A stretch of DNA of 64,000 nt from Altererythrobacter xiamenensis (GTDB lineage: Bacteria > Pseudomonadota > Alphaproteobacteria > Sphingomonadales > Sphingomonadaceae). Both the position numbers and the translations under genes were made by a program. The notes beneath the pieces were generated by a model, which was given only the letters and a program-made list of their open reading frames with translations, was not told where the DNA came from and ran no database searches. This document shows, one piece after another, positions 8,134-16,569 of the stretch (the stretch's first letter is position 1; each line of letters starts with the position of its first letter). The stretch lies in assembly GCF_900177715.1 (NCBI RefSeq), contig NZ_FXWG01000001.1, forward strand, positions 869,501-933,500, given 5' to 3'.

Positions 8134-8499
8134 GTGGGGATACAATTGACCGGCAACTGGCACAGGATCTGTGACATTTCGGAGTTTCCGGAAGATGGCA
8201 AGCTGGCGGCATCTGCAGGCGGTTGGGAACTGCTGATCGTCCAGCACGGTGACGATTACTTCGCCTACAATGATTGCTGCACGCATCAGGCATCACGCCT
8301 TTCGACGGGCCGTGTTCGCCGGGGGACGATCATGTGCCCACTGCACGGCGCCCGCTTCAAGGTTGAGACAGGTGCATGCATAGGCGCCGGTTACCCCGCT
8401 CTGCGCCAATTCCCCCTTCGCATCGACGGCGGAGCGCTAACGGTCGAACTGCCGGACGCGCCCCCGGGTCCGGGCGAAAAGCCGGTCGGGAATCCTTAG
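8134..8499 (+). CDS. Rieske-type [2Fe-2S] ferredoxin
   Basis: The protein of about 121 residues is a single Rieske domain with cluster ligands Cys49-x-His51 (CTH) and Cys68-x2-His71 (CPLH), then GARFKVETGACIGAGYP and a final strand FPLRIDGGALTVEL. These small soluble proteins donate electrons to ring-hydroxylating oxygenases. The frame opens at GTG 8134 with a poor ribosome site; the TTG at 8146 is an alternative start. No reductase gene adjoins it, but three Rieske oxygenases lie within 10 kb, so it is a plausible electron donor for them (inference). Confidence 0.88.
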   Translation: MGIQLTGNWHRICDISEFPEDGKLAASAGGWELLIVQHGDDYFAYNDCCTHQASRLSTGRVRRGTIMCPLHGARFKVETGACIGAGYPALRQFPLRIDGGALTVELPDAPPGPGEKPVGNP

Positions 8500-8530
8500 A
8501 TACGCGCAGGCTCTGAACGGGCCGCGCTCA

Positions 8531-8558
8531 AAAAAAGGGGCGGGAAAAATCCCGCCCC
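8531..8558 (-). terminator. Rho-independent terminator of the TonB receptor gene
   Basis: On the minus strand, GGGGCGGG (loop ATTTTT) CCCGCCCC is followed by a run of seven T. The stem spans 8537-8558. It lies 27 bases after the receptor stop codon at 8585. The 8-bp perfect G/C stem with T-tract is textbook. Confidence 0.9.
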
Positions 8559-8584
8559 GTCCAAACCGAGAGAGCGCTCGGGAA

Positions 8585-11056
8585 TTAAAAGCGTTTGATG
8601 AGCTCCACCATCACCGTCCGCGGAAGGCTGCCGAAGCCAAGCTGATCGGCTTTGGTGCCGACAGCTGTTCCAGTGCCGACGCCGGTCGAGGGGCCATCGA
8701 CCACACCTGTCACGTAGAACTCGTTGGTCAGATTCTTGCCGATGACGCCGATTTCCCAATTGCGGTCCTCTGCGCCGAAACGGATGCCTGCGTCGATGGT
8801 CACAAAGCTATCCTGCCGCGAGAGAGGATTGCCAAAGCCCGACGGCAGATAGCTGTCCGAGTAACGGCTATCGACGCTGAAGCTGAGCCGGAAGTCATCG
8901 CCGACGAAGGTGTCGTAGGCGGCGCCAAGGGTCCCGGTCCATTCGGGCGCAACCGACAGCGGTGCTCCCGTCAGGTCCTGCCGGGCGCTGATCCCGCCGA
9001 CCAGGGTGCAACCCTCGGCGATCGTCTGGCCCGCATAGCAGGGCGCGCCTGCAAAGTCGGTGTATTCCGCGTCGGTATAGTTGATCGAACCGCGCAAATT
9101 GAGGCCCGGCACGCCATTGGGGGCGAACTCGAAATCGACCTCCACGCCGCGCGTGCGCGCATCCGCCGTCAGGGTCTGGAACGCGAAGATGGGCGAGTTG
9201 AAGAAGTCGACCTGGAGATCGGTGTAATCGTAATCGAACACCGTCAGGTTCAGGCGAAGCTGATTGTTAGCCAGCGTCGACTTGATACCGATTTCAAATC
9301 CTTCGGCCTCTTCCGGCTCGAAGGTCAGGTCGGCCAGCGGGTCGGGTGAGAACTTCGAGTTGATCCCGCCGTTCGAGAAGCCGCCCGACTTGTATGCTGT
9401 CTTGTACGCGCCGTAGATCAGCAGGTCGGGATTGGGCTGGTAGGTAAGCGTCACCTCCGGCGACCAGTTGTCGAAGTTCTGGCTTGCGGTGATTTCACCG
9501 AGGCCGTCAGGGTCGTTCTGGTCTCGGAAAATGCCCTGCACACCCAGGTTGTTGTAAGGCTGGGTGAAGAAGCTGTCCTTGGATTCGTCGGTATAGCGGA
9601 CACCGCCAGCCAGCTCGAGCTCGGGCGTGATGTCGAAGGTCGCCTGACCGAATACGGCAAAGGTCTCGCCATTGGTGAAGCTCGTCTTCGTCGTGGCGAG
9701 ATACTGGTTTTCAGGGGCGGCCGTATCGTCGCGCAATCCGGCAAACATGACGAACTGGTCGAAGTCGCGCTTCGTGTCCTGATACAGTGCGCCGATCATG
9801 ACATTGAACGGCCCGTCGAACTGCGTGAGGAGGCGCAGCTCCTGCGAGAACGCCGTCCAGCTCGCGTCTTCCGTCGCCCAGGTGCCCGTGTTGTCGCCCG
9901 TCTGGAAATCGCAGACGCACAGCCACTGGTTGTTGTTCCACTGGTAGTTGGTGACCGAGGTGATCTGGAAGCTGTCCGCCTCGTAAATAAGATTGCCGGT
10001 AGCGGCGAAGGATTCGTAGCGGTTGTAGGGCTTGCCGTCCGCCGGAGCGAAGGGGAAGTTTGCCGCGATGTCGGTCGGCAGATTGTTCTGCCGCGTGATG
10101 AAGTCGGCCTCGCAAGGCAATCCGGTCAACTGGCTGTCGCCGCTCGGCAGCCCGCAGGCATAGACGGCATAGTTCCACGAGCTGTTCTGCGTCCGGTTGT
10201 AGTTGTACGATGCCTTCACCGTTGCAGTCAGCCTGTCCGATGGCTCGACCTTGAAGGTCGCGCGGCCGAGGAACTCTTCCTCACCCGGCTGATCGCTGGT
10301 GACCGGCGTTGCGGTATGAACGATGGCATTGCCAGCGCCGCCGCCGATGACGTCGATGATGTCGATGGTCGTATAGCTGCGGTCGACCTGAATATTGTCG
10401 TAGAGGCCGCCTTCCATCTTCGAATAGCGCGCCGCAAGACGGATGCCTGCACTGTCGCCGAGCGGCATCGAGGCGATACCTTCGAGGCGCCATTGTTCGG
10501 CGTTGAATTCGTATCCGGCCTTGGCGATGAACTCGGGATCGGGTCCGGGGTCCTTGGTGGTGAAGGAAATCACGCCCGCGGTCGCGTTCTTGCCGAAGAA
10601 GAGCGCTTGCGGACCTTTCAGAACCTCGACGCGCTGGAGGTCGAAGAAGCCTTCGTTGATGATCCGGCCCTGACCGTAATAGGCGCCGTCGACGACGACC
10701 GCGACCGACTGCTCGATACCGATGGAGGTCGATGACGAGCCGATGCCGCGCAGGGTCAGCTGGGCACCCGAGCCGTTGGAGGCACGCCCGACATTGAAGT
10801 TGGGGGCAATCGCCGCGATCTTTTCGACGCTTGTGATATCGCGCTGCTCAATCAGCTCTTCAGAGAACGCAGTAACCGCAACCGGCACGTCCTGAACGCT
10901 TTCTTCGCGTTTGCGGGCCGTGACCACGATCTCGGTAAGGCCACCGGCTTCGATGCCGGTTTCCTGCTCTTCAATCTGAGCGTGAGCCGGTGCGACGAAG
11001 AGCATTGCGCTCCCGAGAATCGACGAACCTAATAACAACGAGCGTGCTACGCGCAT
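8585..11056 (-). CDS. TonB-dependent outer-membrane receptor of the aromatic-oxidation locus
   Basis: The 823-residue protein has a signal peptide (LLLGSSILGSAMLFVAPAHA), then EIVVTARKREESVQDVPVAV, the usual start of sphingomonad TonB-receptor plugs. The plug includes VEVLKGPQALFFGKNATAGVI, and the beta-barrel ends FGSLPRTVMVELIKRF with a terminal Phe. GGGGAGG precedes ATG 11056. It should import a substrate across the outer membrane using TonB energy. Its promoter region, shared with the divergent MDR-oxygenase operon, holds the first of three matching palindromes (11148-11171). Co-regulation with the oxygenases suggests it imports their substrate rather than iron. It is intact and ends at a strong terminator. 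Confidence 0.95.
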   Translation of the reverse strand: MRVARSLLLGSSILGSAMLFVAPAHAQIEEQETGIEAGGLTEIVVTARKREESVQDVPVAVTAFSEELIEQRDITSVEKIAAIAPNFNVGRASNGSGAQLTLRGIGSSSTSIGIEQSVAVVVDGAYYGQGRIINEGFFDLQRVEVLKGPQALFFGKNATAGVISFTTKDPGPDPEFIAKAGYEFNAEQWRLEGIASMPLGDSAGIRLAARYSKMEGGLYDNIQVDRSYTTIDIIDVIGGGAGNAIVHTATPVTSDQPGEEEFLGRATFKVEPSDRLTATVKASYNYNRTQNSSWNYAVYACGLPSGDSQLTGLPCEADFITRQNNLPTDIAANFPFAPADGKPYNRYESFAATGNLIYEADSFQITSVTNYQWNNNQWLCVCDFQTGDNTGTWATEDASWTAFSQELRLLTQFDGPFNVMIGALYQDTKRDFDQFVMFAGLRDDTAAPENQYLATTKTSFTNGETFAVFGQATFDITPELELAGGVRYTDESKDSFFTQPYNNLGVQGIFRDQNDPDGLGEITASQNFDNWSPEVTLTYQPNPDLLIYGAYKTAYKSGGFSNGGINSKFSPDPLADLTFEPEEAEGFEIGIKSTLANNQLRLNLTVFDYDYTDLQVDFFNSPIFAFQTLTADARTRGVEVDFEFAPNGVPGLNLRGSINYTDAEYTDFAGAPCYAGQTIAEGCTLVGGISARQDLTGAPLSVAPEWTGTLGAAYDTFVGDDFRLSFSVDSRYSDSYLPSGFGNPLSRQDSFVTIDAGIRFGAEDRNWEIGVIGKNLTNEFYVTGVVDGPSTGVGTGTAVGTKADQLGFGSLPRTVMVELIKRF

Positions 11057-11147
11057 GGTGAAAACCTCCCCTTATTTGTGGGTTGGTGATTTACGCAATC
11101 GCATGCCAGCTTGCGCCTAGCTGATGTATTAGGTGGCTCTCGGAGCC

Positions 11148-11171
11148 AAAACAGGCAGATTTGCCTGAAAC
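11148..11171. promoter_or_regulatory. Putative TetR operator, copy 1
   Basis: The 24-bp element reads AAAAC-n-GGCA, centre GATT, TGCC-n-GAAAC. It shares the core ACAGGCAGAT with the copies at 15605 and 16375. It sits between the receptor gene (start 11056, minus) and the MDR gene (start 11183, plus), 12 bases before the latter's ATG. It could repress either or both. Confidence 0.68.
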
Positions 11172-11182
11172 AAGGAGAGGTC

Positions 11183-12196
11183 ATGATTTCGCGACAATAT
11201 TGGCGGCTGGATGCACGGCCCGAAGGACATGACTATGACGCCGCGCTTTCTCTGGTCGAAGAGCCGGTGGAGGCTCCTGCGGACGGGCATGTTCTTGTCG
11301 AAGCGCAGTATCTCTCGATGGATCCGGGCGTGCGCGTCTGGATGACAGCTCGAGAGGATGGCTATTCGCCTCCGATTCCGCTGGGGACTCCGATGCAGGG
11401 ACAATTCATCGGCCGTGTGGTGCAATCGGCACATCCCGATTTTGCCGAGGGAGATCTCGTCCGCGGCTTCGGCCACTGGGCGACTCACTCGACCGTCGAT
11501 CCGGCACTGGCGGGCTTGGCGAAGCTCGATGAGGACGTGGCCGACGTTCGCGATCATTTCGGCGTACTCGGCCTCAATGGCTGGACCGCGCTGTGCGGCC
11601 TGACGCATGTGCTCGAGCTCAAGGAAGGGGAGACGGTGCTGGTCTCGGCAGCCGCCGGTGCGACCGGCAGCGTGGTGTGCCAGATCGCCCGAAACATGGG
11701 CTGCACGGTCATCGGGATTGCGGGCTCCGACGAGAAATGCGCCTGGCTGACAGAAGACCTCGGGATCAATAGCGCGATCAACTATAAGACGCAGGACGTC
11801 GCAGCAGAGCTTGAAAAGATCGAAGGCGGGATCGACGTCTATTTCGAGAACGTTGGCGGCGATCTGCTCGATGCGGCGCTTCCCAACATGGCGCTATATG
11901 GCCGCATCGGCATTTGCGGCCTGATTACAGGCTACACCAGCGAGAGCGGGAACCCCGGCCCGGCGCATTTCGACCAGATCCTGATGAAGCGCCTGACGGT
12001 GAAGGGCATCTTCCTGCCGGACTTCATGGCCGAGGGTCGCGATTATTATCCGCCGCTGCGCGAAATGTACGACCAGGGCAATCTGGTCGGAGAGTTCGAT
12101 GAAACGCAAGGGATCGAAAACGTATTGAACGCCTTCACGCGCCTGATGACCGGCAAGAACACAGGCAAGGTCATCGTGGCCCTGGGCCAGGATTAG
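11183..12196 (+). CDS. NADP-dependent MDR oxidoreductase (zinc-free, CurA/PTGR-like)
   Basis: The 337-residue protein opens at ATG 11183 behind AAGGAGAGG. The N-terminal GroES-like part contains YLSMDPGVRVWM, typical of the PTGR/CurA branch that reduces activated double bonds. The Rossmann part has VLVSAAAGATGSVVCQIARN (about 153-171), IDVYFENVGGDLLDAALP and RIGICGLITGY. No zinc ligands are seen. The probable reaction is reduction of an alpha,beta-unsaturated carbonyl intermediate. The oxygenase gene follows after 14 bases, so both are in one operon under operator copy 1. Confidence 0.93.
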   Translation: MISRQYWRLDARPEGHDYDAALSLVEEPVEAPADGHVLVEAQYLSMDPGVRVWMTAREDGYSPPIPLGTPMQGQFIGRVVQSAHPDFAEGDLVRGFGHWATHSTVDPALAGLAKLDEDVADVRDHFGVLGLNGWTALCGLTHVLELKEGETVLVSAAAGATGSVVCQIARNMGCTVIGIAGSDEKCAWLTEDLGINSAINYKTQDVAAELEKIEGGIDVYFENVGGDLLDAALPNMALYGRIGICGLITGYTSESGNPGPAHFDQILMKRLTVKGIFLPDFMAEGRDYYPPLREMYDQGNLVGEFDETQGIENVLNAFTRLMTGKNTGKVIVALGQD

Positions 12197-12210
12197 CAAG
12201 GACGAGGATC

Positions 12211-13398
12211 ATGACCAAAGTCGAACGCTTCGAACGTATCGGCGATGCTGCCGAGGCCATGCTCGACTACGTCGAGAACAAGCATACGCAGCAATGCGAC
12301 AGCACTCTGACGGTGCCGCATGCGAGCTATGTCGACCCCGATCGCTGGCAGCGCGAGATCGACCTCGTTTTCAAGAAGGTGCCGCTGATGCTCGCCTTCA
12401 CTGCCGAGATGCCCGAGCCCGGCGACTACAAGGCGATGGAAGCGGTCGGGATGCCGATCCTCATCACCCGCGACAAGCAGGGCGAGGTTCATGCCTTCCT
12501 GAATGTCTGTTCCCACCGCGGCGCACCGGTAGCGGAGGAAGGCCACGGCAATTGCCCCCGTTTCACCTGCCCGTACCACGCGTGGACATTCGGGCTCGAC
12601 GGCAAGCTGCTTGCCGTCTCGGAGAAGCACTTGTTCGGCGAAGTCGACAAGCACCAGCGCGGCCTGCGCGCGCTTCCGTGCGAAGAACGCAGCGGCATGA
12701 TCTTCGTCTGCCTCGATCCCGATGCGAGCATGGACCTCGACGACTTCTACCAGGGTTTCCTCGGGGAGTATGACGATCTCGAGTTCGACAAGTGGACCTT
12801 TCTGGGCAGCCGGACGATCTACGGTGCCAACTGGAAGATTGCTTTCGACGGCTATCTCGAAGGGTATCACTTCAGCGCGCTCCATCCAGAAACGGTATTC
12901 CCGCGAACGCCGTCGAACCGCATGCATTACGCTTTCTTCGGCCCGCATATGCGCATCGGGTTTCCGCACCATGCGATCGGCGACAATCTGAAGGGTCTGC
13001 CCCGCGAAGAATGGGGCCACCAAGAAAACAACGGCTTCGACTTCGCGCGGATCTTCTTCCCCAATGTTTCCTGCTTCATCGCTCCCGAAGTCACGCAGAT
13101 CGCGCAACTCTTCCCCGGACCGACGCCCGACAAGAACCGCACGGTGCTGAACTATCTGAGGCGCGAACCCTACAAGGACGATGCCGATCGCGAAGCCACC
13201 GAGGCGGCGCTGAACTTCTTCCGCGATGTGACGTACGAAGAAGATTACATCATCGGCGAGAAGATCCAGAAGGGCCTCGAAAGCGGCGCGCACGAGGACG
13301 TCATCTTCGGCAAGAACGAGGTCGGTAACCAGCACTTCCACAAGTGGCTCGACTGGTATCTCGCAGAGGATCAATCGGCGCCTAAGCCTGCCTCATGA
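12211..13398 (+). CDS. Rieske non-heme iron oxygenase, alpha subunit (395 aa type)
   Basis: The Rieske domain has Cys100-x-His102 (CSHRG) and Cys120-x2-His123 (CPYHAW). The catalytic domain has NWKIAFDGYLEGYHFSALH, giving bridging Asp213 and iron ligands His220 and His225. It therefore has everything needed to activate O2 on an aromatic or related substrate. It is shorter than and clearly different from the two 447-residue alpha subunits nearby. It has no adjacent beta subunit; an EthD-domain protein overlaps its end by ATGA instead. Electron donors must come from elsewhere. Confidence 0.93.
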   Translation: MTKVERFERIGDAAEAMLDYVENKHTQQCDSTLTVPHASYVDPDRWQREIDLVFKKVPLMLAFTAEMPEPGDYKAMEAVGMPILITRDKQGEVHAFLNVCSHRGAPVAEEGHGNCPRFTCPYHAWTFGLDGKLLAVSEKHLFGEVDKHQRGLRALPCEERSGMIFVCLDPDASMDLDDFYQGFLGEYDDLEFDKWTFLGSRTIYGANWKIAFDGYLEGYHFSALHPETVFPRTPSNRMHYAFFGPHMRIGFPHHAIGDNLKGLPREEWGHQENNGFDFARIFFPNVSCFIAPEVTQIAQLFPGPTPDKNRTVLNYLRREPYKDDADREATEAALNFFRDVTYEEDYIIGEKIQKGLESGAHEDVIFGKNEVGNQHFHKWLDWYLAEDQSAPKPAS

Positions 13399-13745
13399 CG
13401 ATCACCGTCATCACCTTGCTCAAGCGGCGCGAGGGGATGAGCCGCGAGGATTTTCGCGCCTATTACGAAAGCAATCACAAGCTGATTGGCGAGAAAGTGC
13501 TCGGTCCTTACGCCACCCGTTATGTTCGCCGCTACATCGCGCCTATCGACGGGGTCGATGAAGGACATGACTACGATGTGGTCATGGAAATCGACTTTCC
13601 GGGCGAGGCGGAGGTCGAAGCTTTCTTCGCGGACATCGCCGATCCCGAGACAGCCGAACGGATAGCAACCGATGAAGCGAAGCTGTTCGACCGCAGCCGT
13701 ATTCGCGCATTCCGGCTCGAGCGCGAGGAACGTTCCGACCTCTAG
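13395..13745 (+). CDS. EthD-domain (dimeric alpha/beta barrel) protein
   Basis: The 116-residue protein begins MTITVITLLKRREGMSREDF then RAYYESNHKLIGEKV. This is the EthD signature of a ferredoxin-like barrel with the F..YWxxxH pattern as FRAYYESNHKLI, followed by TRYVRRYIAP and YDVVMEIDFPGEAEVEAFFAD. ATG overlaps the oxygenase TGA, so the two are translationally coupled. EthD-like proteins accompany oxygenases and are thought to protect or assist them; the exact role is unknown. The stop codon shares CTAG with the convergent SnoaL-like gene. Confidence 0.85.
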   Translation: MTITVITLLKRREGMSREDFRAYYESNHKLIGEKVLGPYATRYVRRYIAPIDGVDEGHDYDVVMEIDFPGEAEVEAFFADIADPETAERIATDEAKLFDRSRIRAFRLEREERSDL

Positions 13746-14188
13746 GCGTCGCTCACCTGCTCGTGGATGATGCGATAGGCGCGCTCCACGAACAGCCACT
13801 GACCGTCACGCTTTTCGAGCTTGTCGTCATACCGGCCAGCGCCGCGCACGATCTTGCCGGTTTCGGGATGCTGGTAGACCTCGTGAGTGTAGGCAGTCGA
13901 GGTCGCCTTGTCCCCGTCGACCTCGATCGCGCCAGGCTCCATGAAATAGACCATCGGCTTGGTCATGTTCTCGAGGCCATAGACCTTCATCGATTCGATC
14001 CAGTTAGAGACGATGGTTTCCTTGCCGACGAATGTGCCGAGGTCGGGATATTCGGGCAGATACCAGGACGCATCCTCGGCCCAGATCGAACCCCAGATGT
14101 CGGAATCCACGCTCATCACGCCATGCGCATGGGTGTTCATCAACTCGCGGATCGCGAGCCTGTCTTCAATCGGTCCTGTAAATGCCAT
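13742..14188 (-). CDS. SnoaL/NTF2-like protein, probable oxygenase beta-type partner
   Basis: The 148-residue protein has an NTF2-like cone fold pattern: IEDRLAIRELMNTHAHGVMS, DIWGSIWAEDASWYLPEYPD, FVGKETIVSNWIESM, ATSTAYTHEVYQHPETGKIV and YDDKLEKRDGQWLFVERAY. Its ATG overlaps the stop of the upstream oxygenase (TGATG), so the two are translated together. Classical beta subunits of ring-hydroxylating dioxygenases have this fold, so it is a plausible small subunit, but it could also be an isomerase or dehydratase. The 17925 gene is in the equivalent position beside the paralogous oxygenase. Confidence 0.85.
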   Translation of the reverse strand: MAFTGPIEDRLAIRELMNTHAHGVMSVDSDIWGSIWAEDASWYLPEYPDLGTFVGKETIVSNWIESMKVYGLENMTKPMVYFMEPGAIEVDGDKATSTAYTHEVYQHPETGKIVRGAGRYDDKLEKRDGQWLFVERAYRIIHEQVSDA

Positions 14189-15531
14189 CAGGGCCTCCTT
14201 CCTTCGAGCCAGTCGTTGAGCACTTCATGGAAGAAGCGCACGCGTGTTTCCTGCGCGGACAGATAGGCATCGCCATAGCCGCGAGAGTGCATCCCGGCCT
14301 GCATGCCTTCGGCCAGTTCCATGTCCTGATAGACGATCTGTCCGGCGAGTTCGGGAATGCCGCGCCCTTCGTCGAACACGCGGTGTTCGCATTCGTCCAC
14401 TTCGCGCAGGGGTTTGGGGCCCGCCATAATGGACTCGACCTCTTCCTGCCCTTCGACGGGGAAGGCCATGCACCAAAGGTCGAAATAGCATTTCTCCGGA
14501 TCTTCGGCGTGCGGTTCGCTGCGGAAGAAGACAAGGTTGTCCGGCAGGAAGCTGATCGTCACGTTCGGGAAGATCACCGTATGCGGACTGTCGGTGATTT
14601 CCTCGTCATCGAGATGTTCGTAATGCAGGTAGCCGCGTTCTTTCCAGAGCTTGCGCTTGGCCGCCTTGAGGTCTTTCCACCCCTCCATCACGAAGTCTTC
14701 GTAGCTGTCGTATCCTTCCGGGTCGATGTCCCAGCTTTTCAGGATTGCTGCGAAGACCTCGTTGAGGCCGCTGGCAGGCCGGTCGGTGAGCGAGGGTCGC
14801 ATTGGCTGGACGGTCCGCCCGTGCCCCTTGGGCCACATCTCATGACGCGCCGTATCTACATCCTGGTCGATCCACGGCGGCACCTGCGGGTGTGCGGTCC
14901 GGGTGTGATAGCTTTCGGAGAAATTGTCTGTGACGAATTTCCAGTTGGCGTTCAATTCGATGCGATACCATGCGACCCGCACAGCGGTATCCATGGGGTA
15001 GTTGCGATAGAGCGCAGGCATTGGCTCGAGATAGTCGAGCAGGTCCGGTCCATCATCGTCCATCGTGTACCAGACAAAGCCACCCCAGGTGTCGCAGCGC
15101 ACTTCCTTCAGACTGAGCTTGCCACACGGATTGCCTTGCGGAAAATCTTCGGCGTCCTGCGCATGTTCGAGCACACCGTCCTTGCCCCAGCGCCAACCGT
15201 GATAGGGGCAGGTGAAGGAATCGAGCGAACTGGAATCAGAAACAAGCCGCATCCCGCGATGGCCACAGGCATTGTAGAAGGCACGTACCGAGCCATCTTC
15301 CTGCCGCACCGCGATGACCGACTCTTTCATGAAGTTGTGGACGAGGAAATCGCCCGCTTCGGGAATGTCGGCGAGGCGGCCTGCGACATGCCAGATCTTG
15401 GTCCAGAGCATGTCCCATTCGCGCTGCGCGAACTCGCGCGAGTAATAGCGATCACCATCGATCGGGTCGCCGCGCAGATTGGCAGGGTCACGACCGTCGA
15501 TCGGCGGTGGGACCTGTTCCTGATTGGTCAT
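14188..15531 (-). CDS. Rieske ring-hydroxylating oxygenase alpha subunit, copy 1 (447 aa)
   Basis: Start is ATG 15531 (MTNQEQVPPPIDG) behind GGGAGAG. Rieske ligands are Cys89, His91, Cys108 and His111 (CGHRG, CPYHGW). The catalytic site is in NWKFVTDNFSESYHTRTAHP, with Asp202, His209 and His214. These positions coincide exactly with those of the 16570 gene, and the C-termini (RVRFFHEVLNDW vs RVQRFHELLNDM) align, so the two are paralogs. It is followed by an overlapping SnoaL-like gene. The operator copy at 15605 lies 74 bases upstream of its start. Substrate unknown. Confidence 0.94.
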   Translation of the reverse strand: MTNQEQVPPPIDGRDPANLRGDPIDGDRYYSREFAQREWDMLWTKIWHVAGRLADIPEAGDFLVHNFMKESVIAVRQEDGSVRAFYNACGHRGMRLVSDSSSLDSFTCPYHGWRWGKDGVLEHAQDAEDFPQGNPCGKLSLKEVRCDTWGGFVWYTMDDDGPDLLDYLEPMPALYRNYPMDTAVRVAWYRIELNANWKFVTDNFSESYHTRTAHPQVPPWIDQDVDTARHEMWPKGHGRTVQPMRPSLTDRPASGLNEVFAAILKSWDIDPEGYDSYEDFVMEGWKDLKAAKRKLWKERGYLHYEHLDDEEITDSPHTVIFPNVTISFLPDNLVFFRSEPHAEDPEKCYFDLWCMAFPVEGQEEVESIMAGPKPLREVDECEHRVFDEGRGIPELAGQIVYQDMELAEGMQAGMHSRGYGDAYLSAQETRVRFFHEVLNDWLEGRRP

Positions 15532-15604
15532 GAGCTCTCTCCCTCGTGCAATCGCAGGCCATTGTGGACCTGCGACGAGGGACAACAACTATCACTAAGG
15601 CGAA

Positions 15605-15628
15605 AATACAGGCAGGTGTGCCGGTTTT
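15605..15628. promoter_or_regulatory. Putative TetR operator, copy 2
   Basis: The right half TGCCGGTTTT is identical to copy 3, the left half has TACAGGCA, and the centre is GGTG. It lies at the end of the tetR gene, 74-97 bases before the oxygenase ATG at 15531. This suggests an independently controlled oxygenase-SnoaL transcript. Confidence 0.68.
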
Positions 15629-16289
15629 AGGGCTTGGCCGTTCGGTAAACTTCCTTGACGAGGTCGACCAGCTTGTCCCTTACCGCCCGCCGCCGCTCCT
15701 TGTCGGCGAAATAGGGCCTGTTGATGAGCAGACCGAGATGCAGCGAAGCGGCAAGGTCGTTCGCCAGCAACATTTCCTTTGGCGCGCCCATCCACTGAGG
15801 CAAGGCCTTCTCCATCTCGCTCATCCATTCACGCTCGAATGCATTGGTTGCAGGCACAAGAATCGCCTGCAACTCAGCGTCGGTGCGAGCCGCCATCAGC
15901 AGTTCGAGATAGGCTGCATATTCGGGCGTCTGGACGCTGTGCCAATGAACATCGGTCGCCACTTCGATCGCCCTTGCAGGATCGCTATCCTCGATCGTCG
16001 AAAGGTATTCCGAAAGAAAGCGCTCCAGCCGCTTGTGCAGCACGTGGTCGATCAATGCGGCCAGGAGCTCGGAGCGGTTCGCGAAATGGTGATGCATCGC
16101 TCCTCGCGAAACGCCCGCCCGATTGATGACTTCGACCGTCGTCAATGCCGCGTACCCATCTTCCACCAGACAGTCGGTCGCGGCATCGAGAATGACTTCG
16201 CGCGTCATCGCCGCCTTGCGTTGCTGCCACCGCTGGGGTTTGGCTTCGGGAATGGCAGCGGTCTTTCGGGCGGATTCGGCTGGCGGCAT
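15627..16289 (-). CDS. TetR-family repressor of the oxygenase locus
   Basis: The protein has about 220 residues from ATG 16289 (MPPAESARK). Its helix-turn-helix at about 34-78 reads ILDAATDCLVEDGYAALTTV then VINRAGVSRGAMHHHFANRSELL. The ligand-binding half is of TetR_C type (VATDVHWHSVQTPEYAAYLELLMAAR). The frame is open upstream to 16430, but that extension crosses operator copy 3 and looks non-coding. It is flanked on both sides by copies of one palindrome, which argues for autoregulation plus control of the oxygenases (inference from position). Confidence 0.92.
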   Translation of the reverse strand: MPPAESARKTAAIPEAKPQRWQQRKAAMTREVILDAATDCLVEDGYAALTTVEVINRAGVSRGAMHHHFANRSELLAALIDHVLHKRLERFLSEYLSTIEDSDPARAIEVATDVHWHSVQTPEYAAYLELLMAARTDAELQAILVPATNAFEREWMSEMEKALPQWMGAPKEMLLANDLAASLHLGLLINRPYFADKERRRAVRDKLVDLVKEVYRTAKP

Positions 16290-16374
16290 GGCATCTTCGT
16301 ATATCGCCTGGCCCCGAGTTGTCACGCAGGCCCTAGCGAAAAACTCAGTAGGAGCAGAGGCGGTCAGGAGATAG

Positions 16375-16398
16375 AAAACAGGCAGATATGCCGGTTTT
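16375..16398. promoter_or_regulatory. Putative TetR operator, copy 3 (best palindrome)
   Basis: The 24-bp element reads AAAAC-A-GGCA, centre GATA, TGCC-G-GTTTT. Both 5-base outer arms and both 4-base inner arms are perfectly inverse. It lies between tetR (start 16289, minus) and the oxygenase gene (start 16570, plus), where one repressor dimer could control both directions. Confidence 0.75.
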
Positions 16399-16569
16399 AG
16401 GAGGGAATTGTGAGCCTGGCACGAACGCAAACCTTGAGCGCGGGCGCAAACTTCGCGGTCTGAAAGATAAGCGCCTTGTCAGCGAAACACTCTCACGATC
16501 GCCAATGGTTAGGCCATGTATTGACCGTATGATCCGCCCGAAAAGATATAGACAGGAGAGTCCAGGACC

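Noticed and set aside
12193-13374. 393-codon minus-strand open frame opposite the third oxygenase
   Set aside because: Shadow frame; the sense strand carries full Rieske and iron-binding motifs.
14182-15630. 482-codon plus-strand open frame opposite oxygenase copy 1
   Set aside because: The Rieske motifs lie on the minus strand; the plus product has no fold signature.
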